Below are positions 46,439-58,892 of a DNA stretch of 64,000 nucleotides, piece by piece. The stretch covers positions 12,047,287-12,111,286 of the forward strand of contig CM053264.1 in NCBI GenBank assembly GCA_028583405.1, written 5' to 3'. Under the pieces are notes generated by a model, which was not told where the DNA came from, did not search any database, and saw only the letters and a list, made by a program, of their open reading frames with translations. Both the position numbers and the translations under genes were made by a program. The first letter of the stretch is position 1, and every line of letters starts with the position of its first letter. The DNA is from Pogonophryne albipinna. Its lineage: Eukaryota; Chordata; Actinopteri; Perciformes; Artedidraconidae.

Positions 46439-46732
46439 ATGTCAGTGAGTGGTAGAAATATCCGGTTTATTTCCTGGAACGTTAAAGGGATGAACAATAT
46501 CACCAAAGCCAACAAGGTAATTTCACATTTGCAACACCTTAGAGGAGACATCCGCTTTTTACAAGAGACACACCTCCGTACGGCAGAAATGTCTTGCGTC
46601 AAGAGGCCATGGATGGGTCACTTGTTTCATTCGAGGTTTTCCGAGAGGGCTAGAGGGGCAGCTATCATTATACACAGGGATATTGCCTTTGAACTAAACA
46701 CTGCTATATCTGATCCGAACGGCCGGTACGTT
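46439..46732 (+). pseudogene. L1/Tx1 ORF2, endonuclease N-terminal part
   Basis: ATG 46439 begins MSVSGRNIRFISWNVKGMNN. SWNVKG and LQETHL are the first two catalytic blocks of an L1-type AP endonuclease. The text runs in frame up to NGRYVIV, where the L2 LINE is inserted. It resumes at 49784 with VSGKLQNTPVVLASLYAPN, exactly in frame once the insertion and one duplicate are removed. Confidence 0.85.
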
Positions 46733-46739
46733 ATAGTAT

Positions 46740-49567
46740 GCTCCACTGACATCCAACATCTAGTTTCAGGCGGCCTGTGGAACTGCCAGTCAGCTGTTCC
46801 TAAGGCTGACTTCATCTCTGGCTACGCCTCCCTGCAGTCTCTGGATTTCCTTGCTCTCACTGAGACGTGGATTACTCCATCCAACACATCCACCCCAGCA
46901 GCTCTCTCCACAGCATATTCCTTCTCCCATACACCCAGACCCACTGGCAGAGGAGGTGGCACTGGTCTCCTGCTCTCTCCCAAATGGAGCTTTTCCCTCT
47001 TCAAGCTACCTAACTTCACTCCTTCCACCTTTGAATTCCATGCCGTCACAGTAACCCATCCTATACAATTAACCATTGTTGTTCTCTACCGTCCACCAGG
47101 CGCCTTGGGGGACTTCTTGGAGGAATTAGATAATCTCCTCTCACACATCCCTGAAACTGGCCCTCCCGCTGTACTTCTCGGAGACTTCAACCTCCAGACA
47201 GGGAAGATAGACGAACTAACATCTCTGTTAACCGCCTTTGCTTTCTCACTGTCTCCGTCCCCACCAACTCATAAAGCTGGCAATGTCCTTGATCTCATAT
47301 TCTCAAAGAACTGCACTACTTCTAACCTCTCTGTAAACCCGCTCCACACATCCGATCACTTCTTCATTTCATTCTCTCTACCACTTTCCAAACATAACAA
47401 ACTAATCTCTTCTCATCCTGCACCTGTCCGCCGTAACCTTCGTTCCCTCTCCCCCTCTACCTTTGCCTCATCGGTGCTCTCAGCCCTCCCTTCCTCTGAC
47501 TCGTTCCAACTCCTGCCTCCAAACTCTGCTGCAGAAACTCTCCTCTCTACTCTCTCATCCTCTCTGGACTCTCTCTGTCCTCTCACATCTCGGCAGGCTC
47601 GTCAGTCCCCTCCTGCTCCCTGGCTAAATGACGCACTGCGTGCTAATAGAACCGTCCTTCGGGCAGCAGAGCGGAAATGGTGGAAATCCAAACACCGTGA
47701 CGACCTCCTAACCTATCAGGCTCTCCTCTCCTCTTTCTCTGCTTCCATCTCACAGGCAAAAAGCACTTTCTTTCAAGATAAGATCCAATCTTCCTATTCC
47801 AATCCCAAAAAACTATTTTCCATCTTCTCCTCCCTCCTGGACCCCCCAAAAGCCCCTTCCCCCTCCTCCCTTCTGTCAAGCGACTTTGTTAACCACTTTG
47901 AAAAAAAGGTTGATGATATTCGCTCTTCTTTTTCTGACTCACCTTTACTCACCACTGGGTCACCAGACCCTCCTTTCACCCACACACTGACCTCCTTTTC
48001 CCCTCTCTCTCCAAGTGAGGTTCTTACCCTCATTACCTCTGCCCGCCCTACCACCTGTCCTCTGGACCCTATCCCTTCAAACCTCCTTCAGACTATCGCT
48101 CCTGATATTCTACCGTTTCTCACCCATTTCATCAACACTTCTCTAACTTCTGGTCACTTTCCAAATAGTCTTAAGGAGGCAAGAGTAAACCCTCTCCTAA
48201 AGAAACCCACTCTCAACCCGTCTGATGTTATAAACTACAGGCCTGTCTCTCTCCTCCCGTTCCTGTCTAAAACACTTGAACGCGCTGTCTTTAAACAACT
48301 CTCCTGTTATCTCCATCAGAACAACCTTCTGGATCCGCACCAGTCTGGTTTCAAGGCAGGTCACTCCACAGAAACTGCTCTCCTTGCTGTCACTGAGGAA
48401 CTGCACACTGCTAAAGCAGCCTCCCTCTCCTCTGTCATCATCCTGCTGGACCTGTCTGCTGCATTCAACACGGTGAATCATCAGATCCTCCTTCGCACTC
48501 TCCAAGAACTTGGAGTTTCAGGCTCTGCACTTTCCCTCCTCACCTCATACCTCAAAGACCGCACCTACAGGGTTACTTGGAGAGGGTCCGAGTCCGACCC
48601 TTGTCAATTAACTACAGGGGTCCCTCAGGGCTCTGTTCTTGGTCCCCTCCTCTTCTCCTTGTACACAAACTCACTCGGATCAGTCATTAGCCCGCATGGT
48701 TTTTCATACCACTGCTACGCTGACGACACCCAATTAATTCTGTCCTTTCCCCGCTCAGAGACCCAGGTCGTCGCACGCATCTCTGCTTGTCTAGCTGACA
48801 TCTCTCAGTGGATGTCTGCTCATCACCTCAAGCTCAACCTTGACAAGACTGAACTGCTTTTCCTTCCGGGAAAAGATTGTCCCACTCTTGACCTAACAAT
48901 CAACATCGGCACCTCTGTTGTTTCCCCGACTCAGACTGCAAGGAATCTGGGTGTGACCCTAGATAACAACCTGTCCTTCACTGCAAACATCGCTGCTACA
49001 ACCCGTTGCTGCAGATACACGCTTTACAACATCAGGAGGATGCGTCCCCAGCTGACCCAGAAAGCGACGCAGGTTCTGGTCCAGGCTCTCGTCATCTCAC
49101 GCCTAGACTACTGCAACTCCCTCCTGGCTGGTCTACCTGCATGTGCCATCCGACCTCTGCAGCTCATCCAGAATGCAGCTGCTCGCCTGGTCTTCAACCT
49201 TCCTAAATTCTCCCACACCACGCCGCTCCTCCGCTCCCTCCACTGGCTTCCAGTAACTGCAAGAATCCACTTCAAGACAATGGTACTTGCGTACCATGCT
49301 GCGAATGGATCTGGCCCTTCCTACATCCAGGACATGGTTAAACCGTACACCCCAGCACGTGCACTCCGCTCTGCATCAACCAAACGGCTCGCTGCACCCT
49401 CGCTGCGAAGGGGACCCAAGTTCCCATCAGCAAAAACACGTGGGTTTGCTATCCTGGCTCCAAAATGGTGGAATGAGCTCCCCATTGACATCAGGACACC
49501 AGATAGCTTACACACCTTCCGGCGCAGACTGAAAACTCATCTCTTTCGACTCCACTTCGAGCGATAG
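46740..49567 (+). CDS. L2 LINE ORF2 (endonuclease remainder plus reverse transcriptase), read through from L1
   Basis: The open frame starts at 46439 inside L1 and totals 1042 residues; about the first 99 are L1. L2 motifs: LTETWI, LLGDFNLQ, TSDHFF for the endonuclease, then NYRPVSLLPFLSK, QSGFKAGHSTET, LLDLSAAFNTVNH, GVPQGSVLGPLLF and CYADDTQL for reverse transcriptase, and LDYCN, IQNAAARLVF and LHWLPV further on. The usual AAFD of motif A is AAFN, but the catalytic Asp (LLD) is kept. Codon use is C/T-rich. The element is 5'-truncated, so it is a dead copy despite the open frame. Confidence 0.9.
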
Positions 49568-49780
49568 AACTATTAACAAAGCACTTAAATACTAATAAAG
49601 AGCTGGCTTATCTAAAGCCAGTTGAGTAGCACTTGAAATGTTTTTGCTCTATGAAACCTGATGTACTCTATGATTCTGTTTTCTTCAAGTTTCTATTTTG
49701 TTGGTCGAACGCACTTATTGTAAGTCGCTTTGGATAAAAGCGTCAGCTAAATGCAATGTAATGTAATGTAATGTAATGTA
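46740..49780 (+). mobile_element. 5'-truncated L2-clade LINE, TSD ATAGTAT
   Basis: ATAGTAT at 46733-46739 and 49781-49787 bounds the element. It lacks ORF1 and the first endonuclease blocks, starting just before LALTETW. From there the frame is open to the stop at 49567. The 3' end is AAGTCGCTTTGGATAAAAGC followed by TGTAA repeats. Different family from the L2 at 16160-21100. Confidence 0.9.
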
Positions 49781-49787
49781 ATAGTAT

Positions 49788-50790
49788 CTGGCAAATTACA
49801 AAATACACCTGTGGTCCTGGCCTCGCTATATGCTCCGAATTGGGACGATGACAAATTCATATCCAAATTCTTTAATTCTATACCTAATCTCAATGAGCAT
49901 CAAATTATAATTGGAGGTGACTTTAATCTGGTCCAGGATATAGAGCTTGATAGATCGTCCACTAAGCAGTTTACTCTATCTAAATCGACCAAAGTCTTAA
50001 AATTTCACGCCGACCAGCTGGGCTTGAGGGACCCGTGGAGGACTAAGTTTCCCTCCAGTAAAGTTTTCTCTTTCTTTTCACATGTCCACCACACTTACTC
50101 TCGGATAGACTTCTTCTTACTTGAAGATAAACTATTACATAACGTTCTTTCCTGTGAATACCATAGCATAGTTATCTCCGACCATGCACCTACTTCTGTA
50201 GAAATCAATTTTCCCCATGGTAGACCACCCTCTAAATTCTGGAGATTTAGTCCTCATTTACTGTCCGAACCCAAATTTAAGGCTTTTCTTGCAACACAAA
50301 TTAAATTTTTCTTTGAGATAAACGACACTCTGAATATATGGTAGTGATATACTCTGGGAGTCCTTTAAGGCTTATCTTCGTGGGCAGATCATTTCTTTTG
50401 TCTCACATTTCAGGAAATCGGAGCAATCCAAATTGACAGAAATTTCAGCTGATATCCGAAATGTAGACAGCCAATACTCTGTTAATCCCACCTCTATTTT
50501 GTATAAAAAACGGCTTCAGCTTCAATCTCAATATGATCTGTTATCAACTGGTAAGATCGAGAGGCAACTTCTGCAAACCAGGCAACGATTTTTTGAGCAG
50601 GGAGATAAGGCAGGCAAACTGCTTGCATATCAATCGCGAGTGGCTGGTGCCTCCAGGTTGATCCCTAGAGTGAAGTCGCCAACAGGTGATATTACAACAG
50701 ACCCTGCTGAAATCAGTAATATCTTCTCAGACTACTATTCTGAATTATACACCTCAGAGTCTTCTCCACAGGATTGGGACAACCCTAACC
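49788..50790 (+). pseudogene. L1/Tx1 ORF2, endonuclease C-terminal part and linker
   Basis: Reads LYAPNW, IIGGDFNLVQD, YSRIDFFL and SDHAPTSVEI (endonuclease blocks), then meets stop codons at 50342 in this frame. The linker continues one base over with ILWESFKAYLRGQIISF and runs to NPLDQ at 50798. One small indel therefore breaks the frame near 50340. The hAT at 50799 follows. Confidence 0.85.
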
Positions 50791-50798
50791 CCTTAGAC

Positions 50799-52161
50799 CA
50801 GGGGTGCCCAACCTTTTTTGAACCGAGAGCTACTTTTAAAGTTGCCAGTCTACCGAGATCTACCAGTCCAAATAGAGAGGCGTAGCCATTACTGATAGCC
50901 TACTACCAGGTAAATACACACTTCTACTTGTATAAAACTGACCTTTGTACGATTAATACTTCATAAAATACTGCAGATCCTTTATCTTACCTCTTTCTAA
51001 TCTACACACATACAAGTATTTAACTGAAGTTACACAACAGTGTTGTTGATACAGAGTTGGAGTTTATTCACACGTCACATACTACAGTGTGTATTATATA
51101 TTATTATATACAAATAATATAAAAATAGTGTTGCTACAAAAGTATAAATTAGGCTTACTAATAAGACAACTCAGATCTGAAGCTACACAGGAATCTGCTG
51201 CCAAAGTGCAATAAAAAAGACAACATTAATAGAATCAAACCCTTTTTTTGTTGCATTTTAGTGGAGTATAAAAAGAAATGCCTTTAAAATAGGATGCAAG
51301 CAACACTAGTTTCTTAACCTGAATTGATGATAGACTATAATCAGTTTAAGTTTGCATTCTTATACCATTTTGTACAATAATTATAATGAATAAGTTCAAA
51401 CAAACTAAAACTTACAGCTGATTAATAACGGTATCCAACTTGAGTTTTTATTATATCAAAAACCTGTTGAAATGCTTCTGTTATTTTTACTGTCCCCCAA
51501 AAGCGCGTCGGCAGCCTCCAGGAATGCTTCTTTCACAACTTCACCGTCTTTGAAAGACTTCATATGTTTCGCAAGAACGTGACTGACACGATAAGATGCT
51601 CTGGCAGCAGCCTTGCTCTTGTTGTTGGGCCTGGTGAAAATGGACTGCTGTGCATTTAGCTGTCCTTTCAGGCCCCTCCCCTTTTGGGAGCAATTCCGTC
51701 TCGTAGCGTTTGTGCACTGTTTTGAAATGTCGCTCCTAAATGACCCTTCTTCGATAAAGCCACGCTCGCATTGCAGATGAGACAGATGGACTTTGAATTG
51801 GAATAGATACAAGAATAATCATCCTCCCACTCGGAGGGAAAATTATATATTTTGGGCTTTTTTGCTTCTGCCATAATTGCGGTCTTGTGTGTGTGCGGAC
51901 TGTCACTCCTGTTGACACGGACAAAGTCAGCGAAATAGTGCCCACTGCCCACCAGCCACGCCCCCACACATGGGGTCACGCCGGCCAATCACAAAGCTTT
52001 GGTGCGTTCAAGTGCATTATTCTGGCACGGGAAGATAATGATATAGGACATTAATGATAAAACAGAATATTGTTGTTCTATTTTTAGACACATCTCGCGA
52101 TCGACTGGGAATCTCCCCGCGATCGACCGGTCGATCGCGATCGACTGGTTGGGCACCCCTG
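50799..52161 (-). mobile_element. hAT element E11 inserted in the L1 ORF2
   Basis: Ends CAGGGGTGCCCAACC and GGTTGGGCACCCCTG are perfect 15-bp inverted repeats, flanked by CCTTAGAC at 50791-50798 and 52162-52169. Near the right end GATCGCGATCGACTGG-type words repeat. It carries a minus-strand transposase remnant. Confidence 0.95.
51440..51874 (-). pseudogene. hAT transposase N-terminal remnant (ZBED/GTF2IRD2-like)
   Basis: ATG at 51874 reads MAEAKKPKIYNFPSEWEDDY, then SICLICNASVALSKKGHLGA (a BED-like CxxC finger) and KRGGA. A shifted frame continues LNAQQSIFTRPNNKSKAAAR, YRVSHVLAKHMKSFKDGEVV and KEAFLEAADALLG. This order is the N-terminus of the hAT transposases that gave rise to ZBED5/FAM200/GTF2IRD2-type genes. 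At least one frameshift and the missing catalytic core make it dead. Confidence 0.75.
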
Positions 52162-52169
52162 CCTTAGAC

Positions 52170-54662
52170 ACTCTAGCTTATCCCCAAGTTGATGGAAGAG
52201 GTTCTGGTGATCTGGGAGCTCCGTTGACCATCTCTGAAGTAACAGAGGCTATCAAATCTTTACAGAGCGGTAAATCGCCTGGTCCTGATGGCTACTCCAC
52301 AGAGTTTTTTCAAACTTTTTGTTTTGTACTTGCCCCGATCCTGGTGAGAGTATTCAATGATGCCTTTCTGAAAGGCCAGTTACCACCTACTTTGTCTGAG
52401 GCATCAATCACTCTACTGTTGAAGAAAGATAAGGACCCACTCTTGTGTGGCAGTTATAGGCCGATATCCCTTTTAAACGTAGACTTTAAGATCATGGCTA
52501 AGGTTCTATCTAGCCGTCTCCAGAGGGTGATGCCGGGCCTGATCGATCCCGACCAGACAGGCTTTATCTCAGGACGACAGTCATTTTTTAATACCAGAAG
52601 GTTGTTTAACATTATTTATTCCCCCTCTACTAGTTACCCTGAAGTTGTTCTCTCTTTGGATGCGGAAAAGGCATTTGACAGAGTAGAGTGGGGATATCTG
52701 TTCTATGTACTTAACAAATTTGGTTTCAGCAGGGACTTTGTTTCATGGATTCAACTCCTCTATACATCTCCGGTAGCTTCAGTTAACGTCAACGGTGTTA
52801 AGTCTGGTCTGTTCTCGCTCTCTCGCGGAAATAGGCAGGGTTGCCCTCTATCTCCGTCATTATTTGCGCTCGCCGTCGAGCCTCTAGCCTTATGGCTTCG
52901 TAGTGAGGAAGGATTTAGGGGCATCACGCGCTTCGGTTTTTTGCATAAGCTCTCTTTGTATGCAGATGACCTTTTATTGTACATTTCCAGCCCATCGTCC
53001 TCCCTTCCTATAATTCTAAGCATTTTAGAGCAATTTAAAAAGCTATCTGGCTACAAACTCAACCTCCAGAAAAGCGAATATTTCCCTGTTAACACCCTCG
53101 CTGAAAAACTTCCCCAAGCTCTCTTTCCTTTTAAGAAGGTCTCAGAGGGATTCAAATACCTGGGTATCCATATTACTAAATCGTTTACAGAGCTTTTTGC
53201 CAAGAACCTTAGTCCATTAGTAGAGCACTTCAAAGCAGACTTAGCTAGATCGTCCTCCTTGCCTTTCTCCTTAATGGGACGCATTCATTTGATAAAAATG
53301 GTGGTGCTACCTCGGTTCTTATATTCCTTCCAACACATTCCAATATTTATAAATAAATCCTTTTTCTCAGCACTTGACCAGCAGATTAACTATTTTTTAT
53401 GGTGCAACAAGAGGGCTCGTATCAGAAGAGTAGTTCTTCAACTCCCTAAGTCTGAAGGTGGCCTGGCCCTGCCTAATCTCCGCCAATATTATTGGGCATG
53501 TAATATTAATAAGCTTCTTTTTTGGAACACTAATTTGGCACAGGGCGAACACCCTCGATGGGCCCAGATGGAGGCTTCCTCTTCGGGTCTCCCACTTTGG
53601 TCGGTGGTATGTTCTCAATTGCCCTTTCCAATTAAACAAGTTGCTCGCAATCCGATTGTAACTAACACTTTAAAGATTTGGAGTCAGTTTAGGAAGCAGT
53701 TTGGCTTACAAGCGTCATCAGGTCTAGCCCCGGTCTATCGCAATCACCTTTTCCTACCGTCGTGCTCGGATCCTGTCTTTCGGACTTGGTCAGACAAAGG
53801 CCTGCGGTCTATTAACGACCTTTATGCTGGTGGTGTTTTCCCTTCATTTGCAGATTTAGCCAACAAATTTGACCTTCCAAGTTCTCACTTGTTCCGATTC
53901 TTTCAGATCAGGCACTTTGTGGAAAAGAAATACCCCCAATTTCCAGGCCGGCCTCCTGATTCGATAATTTATTCTTTCTTATCATTTAAGACCGATTCAA
54001 GGAAGCTCACCTCCATTATATATAATAACATTTTTAAGATAAATCCTACTTGCTTAAATTCCCTTAGAGTTGTATGGGACCAGGACCTTGGGATTTACAT
54101 GTCAGATGATCAGTGGGGACGTATATTAGACCTGGTACACACCTCTTCTATATGTGCAAGGCATAGCTTACTGCAGTGCAAGATTCTGCACAGAGTACAT
54201 TACACTAACGCTAAGCTGGCCAGGATATACCCTGACAGGTCTGACACATGTAACAGATGTAAACAATCTCCGGCTGACTACATGCACATGTTTTGGTCGT
54301 GCCCTAAACTATCGGAGTTCTGGTCTGCAATATTTGATTTACTTAGGGAGGTCTTAGGTGAGACAGTGGACCCTAGCCCCCTCACTGCCCTTTTCGGAAT
54401 TCCTCTGATGCCCAATGCACCCATTACCTCAAAACGAGTTATCGCATTCACCACTCTGCTTGCCAGGAGGCTTATTCTCCTTAAATGGATATATTCCTCC
54501 CCTCCCACCCATAATAGATGGATTCATGAAATCCTGTATTGCGTCAGGCTTGAGAGGATTAGGTTCTCCCTTAGGGGCGCCCTGTCGACGTTCCACGATA
54601 CCTTGCAGCCTTTTCTGGACCACATTGACACCCTTACTATTGGTGAAGAACCCAATACTTAA
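52170..54662 (+). pseudogene. L1/Tx1 ORF2, reverse transcriptase and C-terminal part
   Basis: Open for about 830 codons. It includes LQSGKSPGPDGYSTEFFQ, YRPISLLNVDFKI, QTGFISGRQ, LSLDAEKAFDRVEW (motif A), GNRQGCPLSPSLFALAVEPL and LYADDLLLY (YADD from 52959). The long C-terminal region ends with CNRCKQSPADYMHMFWSC, a CCHC-type knuckle of Tx1/L1 ORF2. It is intact after the hAT, so only the upstream damage inactivates it. The open frame starts inside the hAT terminus (52149), which is not a biological start. Confidence 0.9.
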
Positions 54663-55187
54663 TTCTCAGCAGAGCATCCCCCCCCCCCCTTTTTTTTTAA
54701 ATACTATTTAATATTCACTCTTTATTTAATTTTGTTTTTATTTCCTTGCCCCCCCCCCCCCCTCTTGTATGTTTGTGTGAATGAGATTGCGGGGTATTGG
54801 GGTTCGTGTTTATTTGTCAACTGTACTAGGAAAACACAGTATTTTACATGTAATGTCTTGAAAATGTCCGTTTGATATCTGTGCGAAAACTAATAAAAAG
54901 ATTTATAAAAAAATAAAAAAGTGAATATTTTTCACCAATGAGTTTTCTGCGTATAGGTCTACATCTTAACAGACCATTAACAAGTGCAACATCAATACTG
55001 TACTGAATGAAGTGGTCCAAACTTGTAAACACACACTACACCATGTATTGTTGGCAGACGATTGTTATTAGCTTGTTCAAAATTACCTTGAATTACCATA
55101 TTTCCCAAAATGTATGAAATCAAACTAAAAATGACAGAAAACATGATTTTAATATTCAAATATATTTTAGAAAACAGGCAGCAATGC
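54663..55187. other. L1 3' UTR, tail, target duplicate and spacer
   Basis: 54663-54914 is the L1 3' untranslated part with C- and T-runs and an A-rich tail. 54915-54926 is the target duplicate. About 250 bp of AT-rich spacer follows, ending at the RTE target AGGCAGCAATGC (55176-55187). Confidence 0.7.
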
Positions 55188-58100
55188 CCTCTCTGAAGAA
55201 CCAGCACCTTACCGTGGTAGAGAGGTTTGTGTGCCCTGATGAACCTGGGGGCTGTGTTGTCTGGAACCTTGTGTTCCTGGTAGGGTCTCCCATGGCAAAT
55301 TGGTCTCAGGCAAGGGGCCAGACCAAGATTGGTTCAAAAGACCTCATGGAAAAAACAACAACAAGAAGTGAGGATACCCGGCCCGGAGGAAGCCCGGGGT
55401 CCCTTTCTGGAGCCAGGCCCAGAAGGAGGACTCGTCGGCGAGCGTCTGGTGGCCGGGCTTGCCACGGAGCCCGGCCGGGCCCAGCCCGAAAAGGCAACGT
55501 GGGCAACACCTCCGCTTCTCCGTCCCGCGGGCCCACCACCTACGGGAAACAGCGATGGGGTCGGGTGCGCTGCCAGAAGGGTGGCAGTGAAAGCGGAGGG
55601 TCTCGACGGACCAGACCCGGGCGACAGAAGCTGGCTTTGGGGACGTGGAACGTCACCTCTCTGGGGGGGAAGGAGCCGGAGCTTGTGCGGGAGGTGGAGC
55701 GTTACCAGTTGGATCTGGTTGGGCTCACCTCTACGCACAGCGTCGGCTCTGGAACCTTACTTCTGGATAGGGGTTGGACTCTATTCTTCTCCGGAGTTGC
55801 TCAAGGTGTGAGGCGCCGGGCGGGTGTGGGGATACTCACAAGTCCCCGGTTGGGTGCTTCGTTGTTGGAGTTTACCCCAGTGGACGAGAGGGTCGCCTCC
55901 CTACGCCTGCGGGTTATGGGGGGGAAAACTCTGACTGTTGTGTGTGCTTATGCACCCAACAGCAGTTCAGAGTATACGGCCTTCTTGGAGACCCTGGAAA
56001 GAGTCCTGTATGGGGCTCCTGAAGGGGACTCTTTAATCTTGCTGGGAGACTTCAACGCACATGTGGGCAATGATGGAGACACTTGGAGGGGCGTGATTGG
56101 GAGGAACGGCCCCCCTGATCTGAACCGGAGTGGTGGTTTGTTACTGGACTTCTGTGCTAGTCATGGATTGGCCATAACAAACACCATGTTCGAACATAAG
56201 GATGCTCATAAGTGTACGTGGTACCAGAGCACCCTAGGCAGAAGGTCCATGATCGATTTCGTTATCGTATCATCGGACCTGAGGCCGTATGTTTTGGACA
56301 CTCGGGTAAAGAGAGGGGCGGAGTTGTCAACTGATCACCATCTGGTGGTGAGTTGGGTCGAGTGGCGGGGGAAGCCTCTGGATAGACCTGGTAAGCCCAA
56401 ACGTGTAGTTCGGGTGAACTGGGAACGTCTGGAGGAGGCCCAAGTTCAGGAGGCCTTCAACTCACACCTCCGGCGGAGCTTTTCAGGCATTCCTGTGGAG
56501 GTTGGGGACATTGAACCAGAGTGGTCGGTGTTCAAAGCCTCTATTGCCGAAGCCGCGGTGGGGAGCTGTGGTCTCAAGGTCCTAGGTGCCTCAAGGGGCG
56601 GTAACCCTCGAACCTCCTGGTGGACACCGGTGGTCAGGGAAGCCGTCCGACTGAAGAAGGAGGCCTTCAGGGATTTGTTATCCCGGGGGACTCCCGAGGC
56701 AGTTGCAAGGTACCGACAGGCCCGAAGGGCAGCAGCCTCATCCGTGGCCGAGGCAAAGCAGCGGGTGTGGGAGAAGTTCGGAGAGGACATGGAGAAGGAC
56801 TTTCGGGCGGCACCAAAGTTGTTCTGGAAAACTCTCCGACACCTCAGGAGGGGGAAGCAGGGAACCATCCAAGCTGTGTACAGTAAGGATGGGACGTTGT
56901 TGACCTCAACTGATGGAGTGTTGGGGCGTTGGAAGGAACACTTTGAGGAACTCCTGAACCCGACAACTCCGCCCTCTATGTTAGAGGCAGAGCTGGAGTA
57001 TGACGGGGGATCGGCGCCAATCTCCCGGGGGGAGGTCACTGAGGTTGTTAAACAACTCCACAGTGGCAAAGCCCCGGGGGTGGATGAGATCCGCCCAGAA
57101 ATGCTGAAGGCTCTGGGTGTTGAGGGACTGTCATGGTTGACACGTCTCATCAACGTTGCGTGGAAGTCGGAAACAGTACCGAAGGAGTGGCAGACCGGGG
57201 TGGTGGTTCCCATTTTTAAAAAGGGGGATCAGAGGGTGTGTGCCAATTACAGAGGCATCACACTACTCAGCCTCCCCGGGAAAGTTTACTCTAAGGTACT
57301 CGAAAGGAGGGTCAGGCCGATTGTCGAACCTCAGATTGAAGAGGAACAATGCGGATTCCGTCCTGGTCGTGGAACGACGGATCAGCTTTTTACTCTCGCA
57401 AGGATCCTGGAGGGGGCCTGGGAGTACGCTTATCCGGTCTACATGTGTTTTGTGGACTTGGAGAAGGCGTATGACCGGGTTCCCAGGGAGTTACTGTGGG
57501 AGGTGCTGCGGGAGTATGGGGTGAGGGGGTCTCTACTCAGGGCCATCCAATCTCTGTACTCCCAAAGCGAGAGCTGTGTCCGGGTCCTCGGCAGTAAGTC
57601 GGACCCATTTCCGGTGAGGGTTGGCCTCCGCCAGGGCTGCGCTTTGTCACCAATCCTGTTTGTAATATACATGGATCGGATTTCGAGGCGTAGTCATGGG
57701 GGAGGGGGTCTGCAGTTCGGTGGACTAAGGATTGCACCACTGCTTTTTGCAGATGATGTGGTTCTGATGGCTTCATCGGTCTGCGACCTTCAGCACTCAC
57801 TGGATCGGTTCGCAACCGAGTGTGAAGCGGCTGGGATGAGGATCAGCACCTCCAAATCTGAGGCCATGGTTCTCAGCAGGAAACCGATGGACTGTCCACT
57901 CCAAGTAGGGAATGAGTCCTTACCCCAAGTGAAGGAGTTCAAGTATCTCGGGGTCTTGTTCTCGAGTGAGGGAACAATGGAGCGTGAGATGGGCCGGAGA
58001 ATCGGAGCAGCGGGAGCGGTACTGCAGTCGCTTTACCGCACCGTTGTGACGAAAAGGGAGCTGAGCCAGAAGGCAAAGCTCTCTGTCTACCGGGCCATTT

Positions 58101-58560
58101 TCGTTCCTACCCTCACCTATGGTCATGAAGGATGGGTCATGACCGAAAGAACGAGATCGCGGATACAAGCGGCCGAGATGGGTTTTCTCCGCAGGGTGGC
58201 TGGTGTCTCCCTTAGGGATAAGGTGAGAAGTTCGGTCATCAGGGAGGGACTCGGAGTTGAGCCGCTCCTCCTTCGCGTCGAAAGAAGCCAGTTGAGGTGG
58301 TTCGGGCACCTAGTTAGGATGCCACCTGGGCGCCTCCCTAGGGAGGTGTTCCAGGCACGTCCAGCTGGGAAGAGACCAAGGGGTAGACCTAGGACCAGGT
58401 GGAGGGATTATATCTCTTCGCTGGCCTGGGAGCGCCTTGGGATCCCCCAGTCAGAGCTGGTTGATGTCGCCAGGGAAAAGGAAGTTTGGGGCTCTCTGCT
58501 GGAACTGCTACCCCCGCGACCCGACCACGGATAAGCGGAAGAAGATGGATGGATGGATGG
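55188..58560 (+). mobile_element. Near-complete RTE-clade LINE, 12-bp TSD
   Basis: AGGCAGCAATGC at 55176-55187 and 58561-58572 flanks the element. The 5' end has CCAGCACCTTACCGTGGTAG and the 3' end GGATAAGCGGAAGAAG plus GATG repeats, as in fish RTE (Expander/Rex3-like) elements. GC-rich compared with its surroundings. Single ORF, no frame damage. Confidence 0.9.
55291..58534 (+). CDS. RTE LINE ORF: AP endonuclease plus reverse transcriptase
   Basis: 1080 codons from Met 55291 ([10 protein letters not shown]). The frame is open from 55184, but that ATG lies in the duplicated target, so it is not native. A basic Gly/Arg-rich N-terminal 120 residues precede the endonuclease: [42 protein letters not shown] and [10 protein letters not shown]. 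Reverse transcriptase follows: [70 protein letters not shown] and [10 protein letters not shown]. The tail has [32 protein letters not shown] and [10 protein letters not shown]. These match RTE-clade ORFs. Possibly active, since endonuclease and FADD motifs are intact. Confidence 0.92.
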
Positions 58561-58572
58561 AGGCAGCAATGC

Positions 58573-58892
58573 GTCCCTGAGCAAGACTCTTAACCCGTTA
58601 TTACTCCCCAAACGCTGTGGAATAAATGCAGAGGACACATCGTATGTGCACATATACAGTGACACAAGATACCCCCATAAAAAAAGAGGGTGTGTAAGAA
58701 CCATTGGTGCAACTCCAAACAAGAACAGCCTGAAGCTTCAAGTCTTCCATGAAGGCGAAGCTGTAAACATTTGACTTATTTTTGACTGTAAGAACAACAG
58801 TCTATTGTCCATGAAAGAACAGTATTGTCTATGAGGCGGTAACCTTTGTACTGTATGCACAAGGAAAACACATTGGAGTGTGGTGGGGTACC
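58573..58892. other. Right flank of the RTE insertion with a SINE-like scrap
   Basis: Immediately after the duplicate, GTCCCTGAGCAAGACTCTTA resembles the body of the SINE at 31340-31360, so the RTE probably landed in an old SINE. Nothing else is recognised. Confidence 0.45.

Noticed and set aside
48460..48480. Loss of the catalytic Asp in the second L2 reverse transcriptase (AAFN for AAFD)
   Set aside because: The metal-binding Asp of this block is the earlier one in LLDLSAAF, which is kept, so the change is not clearly inactivating.
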